Shown piece by piece: positions 8,160-16,090 of a DNA stretch of 64,000 nucleotides (position 1 is the stretch's first letter; every line of letters begins with the position of its first letter). The translations under genes were made by a program, and so were the position numbers. Below the pieces are notes generated by a model. It did not search any database, was not told the DNA's origin, and worked only from the letters and a program-made list of their open reading frames with translations. Source of the DNA: Streptomyces pseudovenezuelae (GTDB taxonomy: Bacteria; Actinomycetota; Actinomycetes; Streptomycetales; Streptomycetaceae); the NCBI RefSeq assembly GCF_029892565.1, contig NZ_JARXVH010000021.1, positions 62,001 to 126,000 on the forward strand, given 5' to 3'.

Positions 8160-8441
8160 TTACTTGCCCTTGGCGGCTTCCTTGAGCTTCGAGCCCGCGG
8201 ACACCTTGACGCTGTAGCCGGCGGGGATGTTGATCGGGTCACCGGTCTGCGGGTTGCGCGCGGTGCGAGCGGCACGGTGGGTGCGCTCGAAGGTCAGGAA
8301 GCCGGGGATGGTGACCTTCTCGTCGCCCTTGGCCACGATCTCGCCGACGGTCTCGGCGAACGCCGCCAGAACGGCGTCGGCGTCCTTGCGGGTCACCTCG
8401 GCGCGGTCGGCCAGCGCGGCAACCAGCTCACTGCGGTTCAT
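8160..8441 (-). CDS. hupA: HU-family DNA-binding protein (short form)
   Basis: This 93-residue histone-like protein bends and compacts DNA in the nucleoid. It consists only of the HU core, without the Lys/Ala-rich tail of the second Streptomyces HU. The N-terminal helices MNRSELVAALADRA are followed by the family signature GFLTFERTHRAARTARNP and a DNA-binding arm with the conserved NPQTG. It is convergent with murA. The 8442-8802 interval upstream (361 bp) must hold its promoter. I saw no gene or clear motif there beyond short hairpins. Confidence 0.95.
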   Translation of the reverse strand: MNRSELVAALADRAEVTRKDADAVLAAFAETVGEIVAKGDEKVTIPGFLTFERTHRAARTARNPQTGDPINIPAGYSVKVSAGSKLKEAAKGK

Positions 8442-8802
8442 GTCGTTACTCCCGTGTTCTTCTTGCTGTTGGGGCGTGCCCGCTGCGGAGCCGCATATCG
8501 GGCACAGTCAAGCCGATGCTGCCAGGGTCCTCGGAAGGCCCCCGGACCCGGGTCCGTCGTCAGACCCTCGCGCCCAGAGACGCATCCTGCCCCTACCTGC
8601 GGCGGGAAAGCCAATCCGGCGCTCGGAGGAATCGAGCGAACACCCTTGGGTGTCACACGAAAAGAGGCCTGAGCCTGGCCGACACCTTAAAGGGCGACAA
8701 ACGGCCCGAGTCCTCGCGACGCGCCGGTGGGGGTCAGGGTGGCGATCCTCACAGCCCAAGCACCGTACGCCATGCCACCCGGTCGGGCCCATGGCGCCGT
8801 CC
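8442..8802. other. Gene-free interval between malic enzyme and hupA
   Basis: This 361-bp interval has no ORF with family features on either strand. It contains the 3' flank of the malic enzyme gene and presumably the hupA promoter on the minus strand. A perfect ACCCTTGGGT palindrome lies at about 8642-8651. I cannot assign a confident -10/-35 pair. Confidence 0.5.
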
Positions 8803-10218
8803 CTACGAGGCCGCGGCCGCCGCCTTCGCCGCATCCCGGACCGCTCCGGCCACCGCGCCGGCGACCTTGTCGTTGAAGACGCTCGGGATGATGTAGTTCG
8901 GGTTCAGCTCGTCGCTGGTCACCACGTCCGCGAGGGCGGTCGCCGCGGCCAGCATCATCTCGGTGTTGACGGTGCGGGACTGGGCGTCCAGCAGGCCGCG
9001 GAAGACACCCGGGAAGACCAGCACGTTGTTGATCTGGTTCGGGAAGTCGGAGCGGCCGGTGGCCACGACGGCCGCCGTCTGGCGGGCGATCGCCGGGTCG
9101 ACCTCGGGGTCCGGGTTCGCGAGCGCGAACACGATGGCGCCCTCGGCCATGGCGGCCACGTCGTCCCCGTCCAGCACGTTCGGGGCGGAGACGCCGATGA
9201 AGACATCCGCTCCGCGAACGGCTTCCTTCAGCGTGCCCGTCAGGTTCTCGGGGTTGGTGTTGTCGGCGATCCAGCGCAGCGGCGAGTCGGCCGCGGCGTC
9301 CACCAGGTCCTCGCGGCCTGAGTGCACGACGCCGTGGATGTCGGCGACGACGGCGTTCTTCACGCCCGCGGCGATCAGCAGCTTGAGGATGGCCGTACCG
9401 GCCGCGCCCGCGCCGGACATGACGACCCGGATGTTCTCGATCTCCTTGCCCGCCACACGCAGCGCGTTCGTCAGCGCGGCCAGCACCACGATCGCCGTGC
9501 CGTGCTGGTCGTCGTGGAAGACGGGGATGTCGAGGGCCTCGCGCAGCCGGGCCTCGATCTCGAAGCAGCGCGGCGCGGAGATGTCCTCCAGGTTGATGCC
9601 GGCGAAGCCCGGGGCGATCGCCTTGACGATCGCGACGATCGCGTCGGTGTCCTGGGTGTCCAGGCACAGCGGCCAGGCGTCGATGCCGGCGAAGCGCTTG
9701 AAGAGGGCCGCCTTGCCCTCCATGACCGGCAGGGCGGCCTTGGGGCCGATGTTCCCGAGGCCGAGGACCGCGGAACCGTCCGTCACGACCGCAACGGAGT
9801 TGCGCTTGATGGTGAGGCGGCGGGCGTCCTCGGGGTTCTCGGCGATCGCCATGCACACACGGGCCACGCCCGGGGTGTAGATCATGGACAGGTCGTCACG
9901 GTTGCGGATGGGGTGCTTGGACTGCATCTCGATCTTGCCGCCGAGGTGCATCAGGAACGTACGGTCCGAGACCTTGCCGAGGGTGACGCCCTCGATGCCG
10001 CGCAGCTGCTGGACGATCTCGTCGGCGTGCGCGGTGGAGGTCGCGGCGATGGTGACGTCGATCCGGAGCGTCTCGTGCCCGGACGCGGTCACGTCGAGGC
10101 CGGTCACCGAGCCTCCGTGGGACTCCACGGCGGTGGTGATCTGGGAGACCGCCGTTCCGCTCGCGGGCACCTCCAGACGGACCGTGATCGAGTAGGAGAC
10201 GCTGGGCGCCGTTGCCAT
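8803..10218 (-). CDS. NAD(P)-dependent malic enzyme with N-terminal ACT domain
   Basis: This 471-residue oxidative decarboxylase converts malate to pyruvate and feeds C4 carbon to pyruvate and lipid precursors. Residues 1-85 form an ACT regulatory domain (SITVRLEVPASGTAV). The malic domain has YTPGVARVC (about 113-121), the metal site DDQHGTA and the Rossmann GAGAAGTAI. The C-terminal phosphotransacetylase domain of long MaeB enzymes is absent. The ATG at 10218 is used. Upstream on the same strand lies a structured RNA with a terminator (10366-10506), so this gene may be controlled by attenuation or carry an sRNA in its leader. The preference for NAD or NADP is not readable. Confidence 0.94.
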   Translation of the reverse strand: MATAPSVSYSITVRLEVPASGTAVSQITTAVESHGGSVTGLDVTASGHETLRIDVTIAATSTAHADEIVQQLRGIEGVTLGKVSDRTFLMHLGGKIEMQSKHPIRNRDDLSMIYTPGVARVCMAIAENPEDARRLTIKRNSVAVVTDGSAVLGLGNIGPKAALPVMEGKAALFKRFAGIDAWPLCLDTQDTDAIVAIVKAIAPGFAGINLEDISAPRCFEIEARLREALDIPVFHDDQHGTAIVVLAALTNALRVAGKEIENIRVVMSGAGAAGTAILKLLIAAGVKNAVVADIHGVVHSGREDLVDAAADSPLRWIADNTNPENLTGTLKEAVRGADVFIGVSAPNVLDGDDVAAMAEGAIVFALANPDPEVDPAIARQTAAVVATGRSDFPNQINNVLVFPGVFRGLLDAQSRTVNTEMMLAAATALADVVTSDELNPNYIIPSVFNDKVAGAVAGAVRDAAKAAAAAS

Positions 10219-10323
10219 GTCCGACTTCCTCTGCTTTCACCGTGGAGCTGGGTATGCCGTACAGCTGGGTACGCCATCCGATCGTCGCACCTACTGCCCG
10301 GTAGGCGTTAGCCGCCCCCGATT

Positions 10324-10340
10324 GCGAACGTTGTGTTCGC
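10324..10340. promoter_or_regulatory. Short palindrome upstream of malic enzyme
   Basis: GCGAAC-GTTGT-GTTCGC has 6-bp perfect arms and lies 106-122 nt upstream of the malic enzyme start, between the RNA terminator and the gene. It could be an operator or a leader hairpin. No regulator is assigned. Confidence 0.3.
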
Positions 10341-10345
10341 GGGAG

Positions 10346-10369
10346 GCGGTGCGAAAAGCGGTGCGAAAA
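10346..10369. repeat. Tandem 12-bp repeat overlapping the terminator T-run
   Basis: Two exact copies of GCGGTGCGAAAA lie at 10346-10357 and 10358-10369. On the minus strand each reads TTTTCGCACCGC, and the first T4 is the U-tract of the intrinsic terminator at 10370-10404. The second copy supplies another T4 immediately downstream. Confidence 0.8.
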
Positions 10370-10506
10370 GAGGCCCCCGTCACCTTTCGGGTGACGGAGG
10401 CCTCTCCGACGATCAATGACACCGACCCGCCATGCTCGCCTCGCGGCAAGTGGTCGCTCGTAGCGACGAAGGTTGGGCCCGGGGGCTTGGATCGGGCCGG
10501 TGTCAC
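10366..10506 (-). ncRNA. Candidate structured RNA with intrinsic terminator (sRNA or malic enzyme leader)
   Basis: Read on the minus strand, the segment folds as follows. A 13-bp closing helix pairs UGACACCGGCCCG (10505-10493) with CGGGUCGGUGUCA (10429-10417). Inside it are a hairpin GUCGCU-ACG-AGCGAC (10467-10453) and a hairpin CUUGCC-GCGA-GGCGAG (10450-10435) with a GNRA tetraloop, plus a C-rich single strand. A 15-bp terminator hairpin (10404-10370) and UUUU follow. The helix, the GNRA hairpin and the terminator each contain one G-U wobble that would be an A-C mismatch on the other strand, so the RNA is minus-sense. It starts about 85 nt after the helD stop and ends 147 nt before the malic enzyme start. 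Whether it is a free sRNA, a helD 3'UTR product or a cis leader is undecided. Confidence 0.65.
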
Positions 10507-10590
10507 ATCCAGGCTAACAAACAGATCCCGTAAGACCATTCCCGTACGGGGAGTTCACAGGAATCAGTCCGGTGGCCGGTCCCTCGGCAG

Positions 10591-13020
10591 TCAGTCCCTC
10601 AGCAGGTCGGGCACCCCTGACGCGTCCGGCTCGTCCCGCTCGGCGGAGACGATCGTGAGCTGCTGGGTCGCCCGGGTGAGGGCCACGTACAGCACCCGCA
10701 GGCCGGCCGGTGACTCGTCCGCGATCTCGGCCGGGGAGACGACGACCGTCGCGTCGTACTCCAGCCCCTTGGCCTCCAGGCTGCCCAGGGCCACCACCCG
10801 GTCGCCGAGCCCGGTGAGCCAGCGTGCGGCCTCCTCGCGCCGGTTCATCGCGACGACCACGCCGACCGTGCCGTCGACGAGGCCGAGCAGCCGGGCGGCC
10901 TCCTCACGGACGGTGTGGGCGAGGGATTCGCGGGCGCCGCCGTGTTCGTGCCTCGTGGCCACGAAACGGGGCTGTACGCCGGTGGAGCGCACCGCCCGTG
11001 GTGACTCGGAGCCGGGCATGGCCAGCGCCAGCACCTTCGCGGCGAGGTCGGCGATCTCGGAGGGGTTGCGGTAGTTGACGGTGAGCTGGAAGCGGCGGCG
11101 CGGACGGGTGCCCAGGGCCTCGTCGCGGGCCTCCGCCGCCTCGTCCACGTCGGACCAGGAGGACTGGGCCGGGTCGCCGACGACCGTCCAGGTGGCGTGC
11201 CGGCCGCGGCGGCCGACCATGCGCCACTGCATCGGGGTGACGTCCTGGGCCTCGTCGACGATGACGTGCGCGTACTCGGTGCGCTCCTGGGCGAGCCGCT
11301 CGGCCCGCTCCCACTGGGACTCCTCGCGGGTCGGCATCAGCTCCTCCAGGCCGGTCAGGTGGTCCAGCGGGTCCAGCTCGCGCCGCTTCCGCGGGCGGGC
11401 GGGGACGCCGAGGATCGACTGGAGCTCGTCGAGCATGGCGATGTCGTGCACGGAGTAGCCGTCGCGGCGCAGCGAGCGGGCCACCCGGCGGATCTCGCCG
11501 GGGTTGAGGATCCGGCGGGCCCAGCGGCCCAGGCGTCGCTCGTCGGCCATCGCGTCCAGCACGGCCCTGGGGGTCAGCTCGGGCCACCAGGCGTCCAGGA
11601 ACGCCGTGAACGCGTCCTCCGAGGCGACGTCCTCGTCGAAGGAGGAGCGCAGCTCGGCGGCGAGTTCCGGGTCGGTGTGCCGGGTGCCCGCGCCGGACCG
11701 CGCCCACAGGGCGTCCAGGAGGAGCTTGCGGGCACGCGGGCGGAGCAGGTTCACGGGGGCGGTGCCGCTGAGGGCGCTCTGGCGGATACGTTCCAGCGCG
11801 TCCGCCTCCAGCTCCAGGCGGCGCCCGAAGGCGACGACGCGCAGCCGGGAGGTCGAGACCGGCCCGCGCGGGTCGGTCTCGGCGGAGTCGCCGCCCGGGC
11901 CGTCGCCGAAGTCGTCGCCGAAGGAGAGCTGACCGGACGCGGGCCGACTGGACCCGGAGGCACCCGGCCGTCCCTGCTCCAGCGCCCCGCGGGCGGCCTT
12001 CCGCAGCACCTTGAGCATGCGGTAGGAGCCCTTGGCGCGGGCCACGGCCGGGGCGTCGTACAGCGTGGCCTCGGCGCCGTCGACCAGCGAGCCGATCGCC
12101 CGGATCGCGACCTGGCCCTCCTCGCCGAGGGAGGGCAGGACGCCCTCGGTGTAGGCGACCAGCAAAGGCGTGGGCGAGACGATGAGGATGCCGCCCGCGT
12201 ACCGGCGCCGGTCCTGGTAGAGCAGGTAGGCGGCACGGTGCAGCGCCACCGCCGTCTTCCCCGTCCCCGGGCCGCCCTCGACATACGTCACGGAGGCGGC
12301 GGGGGCGCGGATGACCAGGTCCTGCTCGGCCTGGATGGAGGCGACGATGTCCCGCATGGTGTGCCCGCGGGCCTGGCCGAGGGCGGCCATCAGGGCGCCG
12401 TCGCCGATGACGGGCAGCTCCTGGCCGTCCAGGAGGGCGGTGAGCTCGGGACGCATGAGGTCGTCCTCGACGCCGAGCACCTTGCGCCCCTTGGAGCGGA
12501 TGACCCGGCGCCGCACGACCCGTCCCGGGTCCACCGGGGTGGACCGGTAGAACGGCGCCGCCGCGGGCGCCCGCCAGTCGATGACCAGCGGGGCGTACTC
12601 GGAGTCCAGGACACCGATGCGACCGATGTGCAGGGTCTCCGCGATGTCGGCGGTGTTGTCGTCCCGTACGGCGCCTTCGGCGGGTTCCACGGCGGTGTAG
12701 GCGCCGTCGGGACCCTTCTGGCCGTCCTTGCCGAGGAGCAGGTCGATCCGGCCGAAGAGGAAGTCCTCGAACTCGTTGTTGAGCCTGTTGAGATGGATGC
12801 CGGCCCGGAAGACCTGCGCATCCCGCTCGGCGAGCGCGCCGGGCGTGCCGACCTGGCCACGCTTGGCCGCGTCGTTCATCAGAAACTCGGCCTCGTGGAT
12901 CTTCTCCTCAAGGCGCCGGTACACCCGGTCGAGATGTTTCTGTTCGACGCTGATCTCTCGATCGCGGACCGAATCCGCTGCGGCGTCGACCGCGGTTTCC
13001 TGCTGAGCCTGTGCGGCCAC
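10591..13020 (-). CDS. helD: HelD-type RNA polymerase-associated UvrD-like helicase
   Basis: This 809-residue superfamily 1 ATPase is of the actinobacterial HelD class. Such proteins bind RNA polymerase and release it from stalled or DNA-bound states, and some protect against rifamycins. The long N-terminal arm (about 1-100) is helical. Walker A is GGPGTGKTAVALH (Lys255), Walker B is VIVDEAQDVTPMQW, and motifs VVGDPAQSSW, LTVNYRNPSEI and LYVALTRATQQL complete the helicase core. A Ser/Gly/Asp-rich linker at about 370-400 interrupts the 1A region. The gene lies just after sigU-rsuA and before the structured RNA. A role in antibiotic tolerance is possible but unproven here. Confidence 0.92.
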   Translation of the reverse strand: MAAQAQQETAVDAAADSVRDREISVEQKHLDRVYRRLEEKIHEAEFLMNDAAKRGQVGTPGALAERDAQVFRAGIHLNRLNNEFEDFLFGRIDLLLGKDGQKGPDGAYTAVEPAEGAVRDDNTADIAETLHIGRIGVLDSEYAPLVIDWRAPAAAPFYRSTPVDPGRVVRRRVIRSKGRKVLGVEDDLMRPELTALLDGQELPVIGDGALMAALGQARGHTMRDIVASIQAEQDLVIRAPAASVTYVEGGPGTGKTAVALHRAAYLLYQDRRRYAGGILIVSPTPLLVAYTEGVLPSLGEEGQVAIRAIGSLVDGAEATLYDAPAVARAKGSYRMLKVLRKAARGALEQGRPGASGSSRPASGQLSFGDDFGDGPGGDSAETDPRGPVSTSRLRVVAFGRRLELEADALERIRQSALSGTAPVNLLRPRARKLLLDALWARSGAGTRHTDPELAAELRSSFDEDVASEDAFTAFLDAWWPELTPRAVLDAMADERRLGRWARRILNPGEIRRVARSLRRDGYSVHDIAMLDELQSILGVPARPRKRRELDPLDHLTGLEELMPTREESQWERAERLAQERTEYAHVIVDEAQDVTPMQWRMVGRRGRHATWTVVGDPAQSSWSDVDEAAEARDEALGTRPRRRFQLTVNYRNPSEIADLAAKVLALAMPGSESPRAVRSTGVQPRFVATRHEHGGARESLAHTVREEAARLLGLVDGTVGVVVAMNRREEAARWLTGLGDRVVALGSLEAKGLEYDATVVVSPAEIADESPAGLRVLYVALTRATQQLTIVSAERDEPDASGVPDLLRD

Positions 13021-13089
13021 CGGGCCCCCTTCTGACGTGCTGGGCAGCCGTCAACCGTACGCGAAGGGGGCCGGTGGAAGCTACGTACA

Positions 13090-13905
13090 CTACGCGTCTA
13101 CTGCCACGAGCTTCTTGCCGTCGAAGGTCATGACCTCGAAATGGTCGATCTCATTGGGCTGGAAAGCGGCGCCGCCCTGGGCGTAGAGGGGTGCCTTGGC
13201 CTGCTCGGTCTTGGCGTTCGGGATGCCGTAGCCCCACTTCGGGACCGACCAGGTGGACATCGTCTCGCGCTCGCCGTTCTTGCCGACGGCGATGAGCGAG
13301 CACTTCAACGGGCCCTTGACGTTACTCAGTTCGACGACACCCCAGGTGCCCCAGTCCTTCTTCTCCATCGCGACGGTCGCCTGGACCCTGGTGGAGGAGT
13401 CGGTCGCGGAGACCTTGTCGGAGATGGTGGTGAAGGCCGCCTTGGCGCCGGCCTCGTCCGACTTGCCGGCGCCCGAGTCGCCGCCGTTCACCGCGATCGC
13501 CGCCAGCGGACCGGCGATGATCAGCGCGGCCGCGGCCGCCACCATGTAGAAGCTGCGCCGCCGCTTGAGGGCACGGCGCTCGCCGATGTCGTCGACCAGC
13601 TTCTCCACGAGCCGAGGGCTCGGCTTGGCGGAGAGGGACTCGCCGATGGCGGGCGTCCCGGTGCCGGGCAGGTCCGCGAGGGCGGCCAGCATCGGTTCCA
13701 TCCCGGCCAGCTCGTCGAGCTGCTGGGCGCACCATTCGCAGGTGGCGAGGTGGATTTCGAAGGCGGTGGCCTCGGAGTCGTCGAGGATGCCGAGGGCGTA
13801 GGCTCCGACGGTTTCGTGCTCGTTCGGGCCCGGAGATCCCATCATGGAGCCAGACATACCCGAACCACCTGTGCCGAATCCCTGGTTTCCCCCGTAAACA
13901 CTCAT
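13090..13905 (-). CDS. rsuA: Zinc-containing anti-sigma factor of SigU
   Basis: This 271-residue membrane anti-sigma factor has an N-terminal ZAS-type domain with His52, Cys56 and Cys59 (HLATCEWC). A single membrane span lies at about 119-139, and an extracytoplasmic sensor domain of about 130 residues follows. It should hold SigU at the membrane until a signal triggers release or proteolysis. The ATG at 13905 overlaps the sigU stop by one base (TGATG), so the pair is translationally coupled. Synteny with the S. coelicolor SigU locus (recalled) supports the name. The C-terminal domain resembles anti-sigma-K type sensors. Confidence 0.9.
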   Translation of the reverse strand: MSVYGGNQGFGTGGSGMSGSMMGSPGPNEHETVGAYALGILDDSEATAFEIHLATCEWCAQQLDELAGMEPMLAALADLPGTGTPAIGESLSAKPSPRLVEKLVDDIGERRALKRRRSFYMVAAAAALIIAGPLAAIAVNGGDSGAGKSDEAGAKAAFTTISDKVSATDSSTRVQATVAMEKKDWGTWGVVELSNVKGPLKCSLIAVGKNGERETMSTWSVPKWGYGIPNAKTEQAKAPLYAQGGAAFQPNEIDHFEVMTFDGKKLVAVDA

Positions 13906-14426
13906 CACGCCGTCACCCCCCGCTCCTCCAGTGCCAGCTTCATCGAGCGCAACGCGTAGAACACCCGCGAGCGCACGGTGCCACTGGGAATGCCGAGCGT
14001 CTCAGCCGCCTCATTGACGGTACGCCCCTTGAAGTAGGTCTCGACGAGCACCTCCCGGTGGGCCGGGGTCAGGTCGTCGAGCGCGTCCGACAGCGTCATC
14101 AGCCACAGCGCCTTGTCGATCTCGTCCTCCGCGGGGATGACCTCCAGCGGCGACGGATCGACCTCCTGCGGCCGGGCCTGCCGGCTGCGGTGGCCGTCGA
14201 TGACGATGCGGCGAGCGACCGTCACCAGCCAGGGGCGTACCGATCCGGTCGCTCGATTGAGCTGACCGGCGTTCTTCCAGGCACGGATGAGTGTCTCCTG
14301 CACGACGTCCTCTGCTCGCTGCCGATCTCCGGCGACCAGCCTGAGTACGTACGCAAGGAGAGGTCCGGCATGCTCTCTATAGAGGGCACGCATCAGCTCC
14401 TCATCAGGTTCCGAGGGCTGGGACAT
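13905..14426 (-). CDS. sigU: ECF sigma factor SigU
   Basis: This 173-residue extracytoplasmic-function sigma factor directs RNA polymerase to envelope-related promoters. Region 2 (about 8-75) includes LLAYVLRLVAGDRQRAEDVVQETLIRAWKN, listed here as a landmark only in part: AEDVVQETLIRAW. Region 4 (about 112-165) has the HTH VNEAAETLGIPSGTVRSRV. The ATG at 14426 (MSQPSEPDEEL) begins just before region 2. Longer in-frame starts exist upstream (to 14735) but add residues without family similarity. Its partner rsuA follows with a 1-nt overlap. Regulation is probably autogenous. I could not fix a promoter. Confidence 0.92.
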   Translation of the reverse strand: MSQPSEPDEELMRALYREHAGPLLAYVLRLVAGDRQRAEDVVQETLIRAWKNAGQLNRATGSVRPWLVTVARRIVIDGHRSRQARPQEVDPSPLEVIPAEDEIDKALWLMTLSDALDDLTPAHREVLVETYFKGRTVNEAAETLGIPSGTVRSRVFYALRSMKLALEERGVTA

Positions 14427-14755
14427 GCGATGTCGGGCCCTCGATCCACGTTCATTGGCCACGACGGAATCCTTGCGCACGCCCACCTCCGGTGTCCGGG
14501 GGATCCCCCAGTCGGTCGCTCCCCCACGGGTACGGATGTGGTCTCCGTCATGTTCAACAGGGGGCGACAGTTTTCTCCGGGGTGTCATGACGAGGGGGAC
14601 ATGGGTGCACATTCCTACCGCGCGATCTTTACATTTCCACCACATCGACCCGATCGCGCCAAGTGCCGATGGCATATTCAGTCCAAACGGAGTGTTGTCG
14701 AAATCACTTCGACAACTCCGCTTCACTCCCCCCACAGAAGCCGCGTACCGGACAC
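14427..14755. other. sigU upstream interval with one strong inverted repeat
   Basis: This 329-bp interval between the CGNR gene end and the sigU start has no convincing gene. It contains the inverted repeat at 14688-14720 and should hold the sigU promoter on the minus strand. In-frame extension of sigU through most of it is possible in principle but not favoured. Confidence 0.5.
14688..14720. terminator. Inverted repeat downstream of the CGNR gene
   Basis: CGGAG-TG-TTGTCGAA pairs with TTCGACAA-CTCCG around ATCAC (13 pairs, one 2-nt bulge). It lies 36-68 nt past the CGNR gene stop on the minus strand, with TTT after it. A terminator is most likely. An operator for sigU is the alternative. Confidence 0.5.
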
Positions 14756-15352
14756 CTAGGCTCGGGCGAGTGCCGCCCGCCGACGGTGCCGGGCCACTCT
14801 TTCGCGGTTTCCGCAGACCTCACTGGAGCACCAGCGCCTCCTGCGCCCCCGGGACGAATCGACATAAAAGATCGGGCAGTTGTCGCCCTCGCACTGGCGC
14901 AGTCCGGCCCGCGCGACCGGGTCGGTGAGCAGTTCCACGGCGTCCCGCGCGATCGCCCCGAGCAGCGCCGCGCACCCGGGCGGCCCGTCCAACTCCCGCA
15001 CCAGCGAGCCGTCCTCGCCGCGCACGGCTCTGGGAGCGGGCGGCGCGATACGGGCGATCTCGTTCACGCGGGCGAGCGCGATGTCGTACGCCGGCCTGGG
15101 CGGGGCCGTCACCGCGCCGCTCACCAACTGACCGATATGTCCGCGCAGTTCACGGAAGTCGACCAGCCAGGAGGGGCCGGCGTGGGTCAGCGGGGCACCC
15201 GGTGGGACCAGGTCCGCGCCGGTGATCCACGCGCACAGAACCTCCACGGAGTCGAACCGTTCCTCGGGGTGGGAGGTCGCGAGCAGGTCGAGGCAGACCC
15301 GCCCGGCGTCGTACCGGAGTTCGTACGCGACCGTGGCCGTACCCAGTGCCAT
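14756..15352 (-). CDS. CGNR zinc-finger (ABATE domain) regulator-like protein
   Basis: This 198-residue protein has an N-terminal ABATE domain (about 10-145) and a C-terminal CGNR zinc finger (CEGDNCPIFYVDSSR then WCSSEVCGNRERVARHRRR). Four cysteines of the pattern C-x4-C ... C-x4-C-G-N-R bind zinc and probably nucleic acid. Members are presumed stress-induced transcription regulators. ATG at 15352 is chosen. It is divergent from the DUF1772 gene with about 210 bp between them. Confidence 0.88.
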   Translation of the reverse strand: MALGTATVAYELRYDAGRVCLDLLATSHPEERFDSVEVLCAWITGADLVPPGAPLTHAGPSWLVDFRELRGHIGQLVSGAVTAPPRPAYDIALARVNEIARIAPPAPRAVRGEDGSLVRELDGPPGCAALLGAIARDAVELLTDPVARAGLRQCEGDNCPIFYVDSSRGRRRRWCSSEVCGNRERVARHRRRAALARA

Positions 15353-15562
15353 GTGCCTGTCACCGCCTGGCTCGGGAAGCTGAGGGCAGAGGAACCGTTC
15401 CCTCATACAGTGCCTTCCCGCTCTCCCGGCCGGAACCCCTCCTACCGGCGGGACGGGCGGAAGGGCGGACCGAAGGGCGGAGGAAGGGGCGGTGGACGAG
15501 CGCTTATGCGGGTGCGCGTCTCGGCGATGTCCGGGGCGGGGCGGCGGCCGTTGACTGGAGGC

Positions 15563-16090
15563 ATGACACAGAACAGGACTGCTTCCGGACTCGTACTGGG
15601 CGCGGCCACGGTCGCCATGGGCCTGATCGCCGGGCTCTTCTACACCTTCGCCTGCGCGATCATGCCCGCGCTGGCCCGCAGCGACGACCGGGTCTTCGTC
15701 GAGGTCATGCGGGACATCAACGACGTGATCCAGAACCCGGTGTTCTTCCTCAGCTTCATGGGCGCGCTGCTGCTGGCCGCGGTTTCGGCGTGGCAGTTGC
15801 GCGGGCAGCCGTACCGGTGGTGGGTGTGGGCGGGCCTGGCCGCCTACGCCCTGGTCTTCCTCATCACCGTCGTCGTCAACATCCCGCTCAACAACGACCT
15901 CGCGGACATGACCGATCCGGCGGCGGCACGCGAGCACTTCGAGGATCCGTGGGTGGCGTGGAACATCGTGCGGGCGGTGGGGTCGACGGTGGCGATGGGG
16001 CTTCTGGCCCGGGGGTTGGTGCTGTACGGCCGTGGTGGTCAGACGTCGGCGTACTTGGCGTCTGCCGCCGGGTCCAACGCCAACCGGTAA
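15563..16090 (+). CDS. DUF1772 (anthrone oxygenase-like) membrane protein
   Basis: This 175-residue integral membrane protein has four predicted spans (about 9-34, 56-75, 84-106, 138-160). DUF1772 includes anthrone oxygenase-related proteins, but most bacterial members have no known reaction. The conserved VFVEVMRDINDVIQNP block and the polar NIPLNNDLADMTDP segment are family features. ATG at 15563 follows GGAGG. The 3' end overlaps the convergent nnaR gene by 52 bp. Confidence 0.82.
   Translation: MTQNRTASGLVLGAATVAMGLIAGLFYTFACAIMPALARSDDRVFVEVMRDINDVIQNPVFFLSFMGALLLAAVSAWQLRGQPYRWWVWAGLAAYALVFLITVVVNIPLNNDLADMTDPAAAREHFEDPWVAWNIVRAVGSTVAMGLLARGLVLYGRGGQTSAYLASAAGSNANR

Noticed and set aside
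10291-10539. 82-codon minus-strand frame overlapping the structured RNA
   Set aside because: It crosses the terminator hairpin and the closing helix. The peptide has no family features and no convincing ribosome site.
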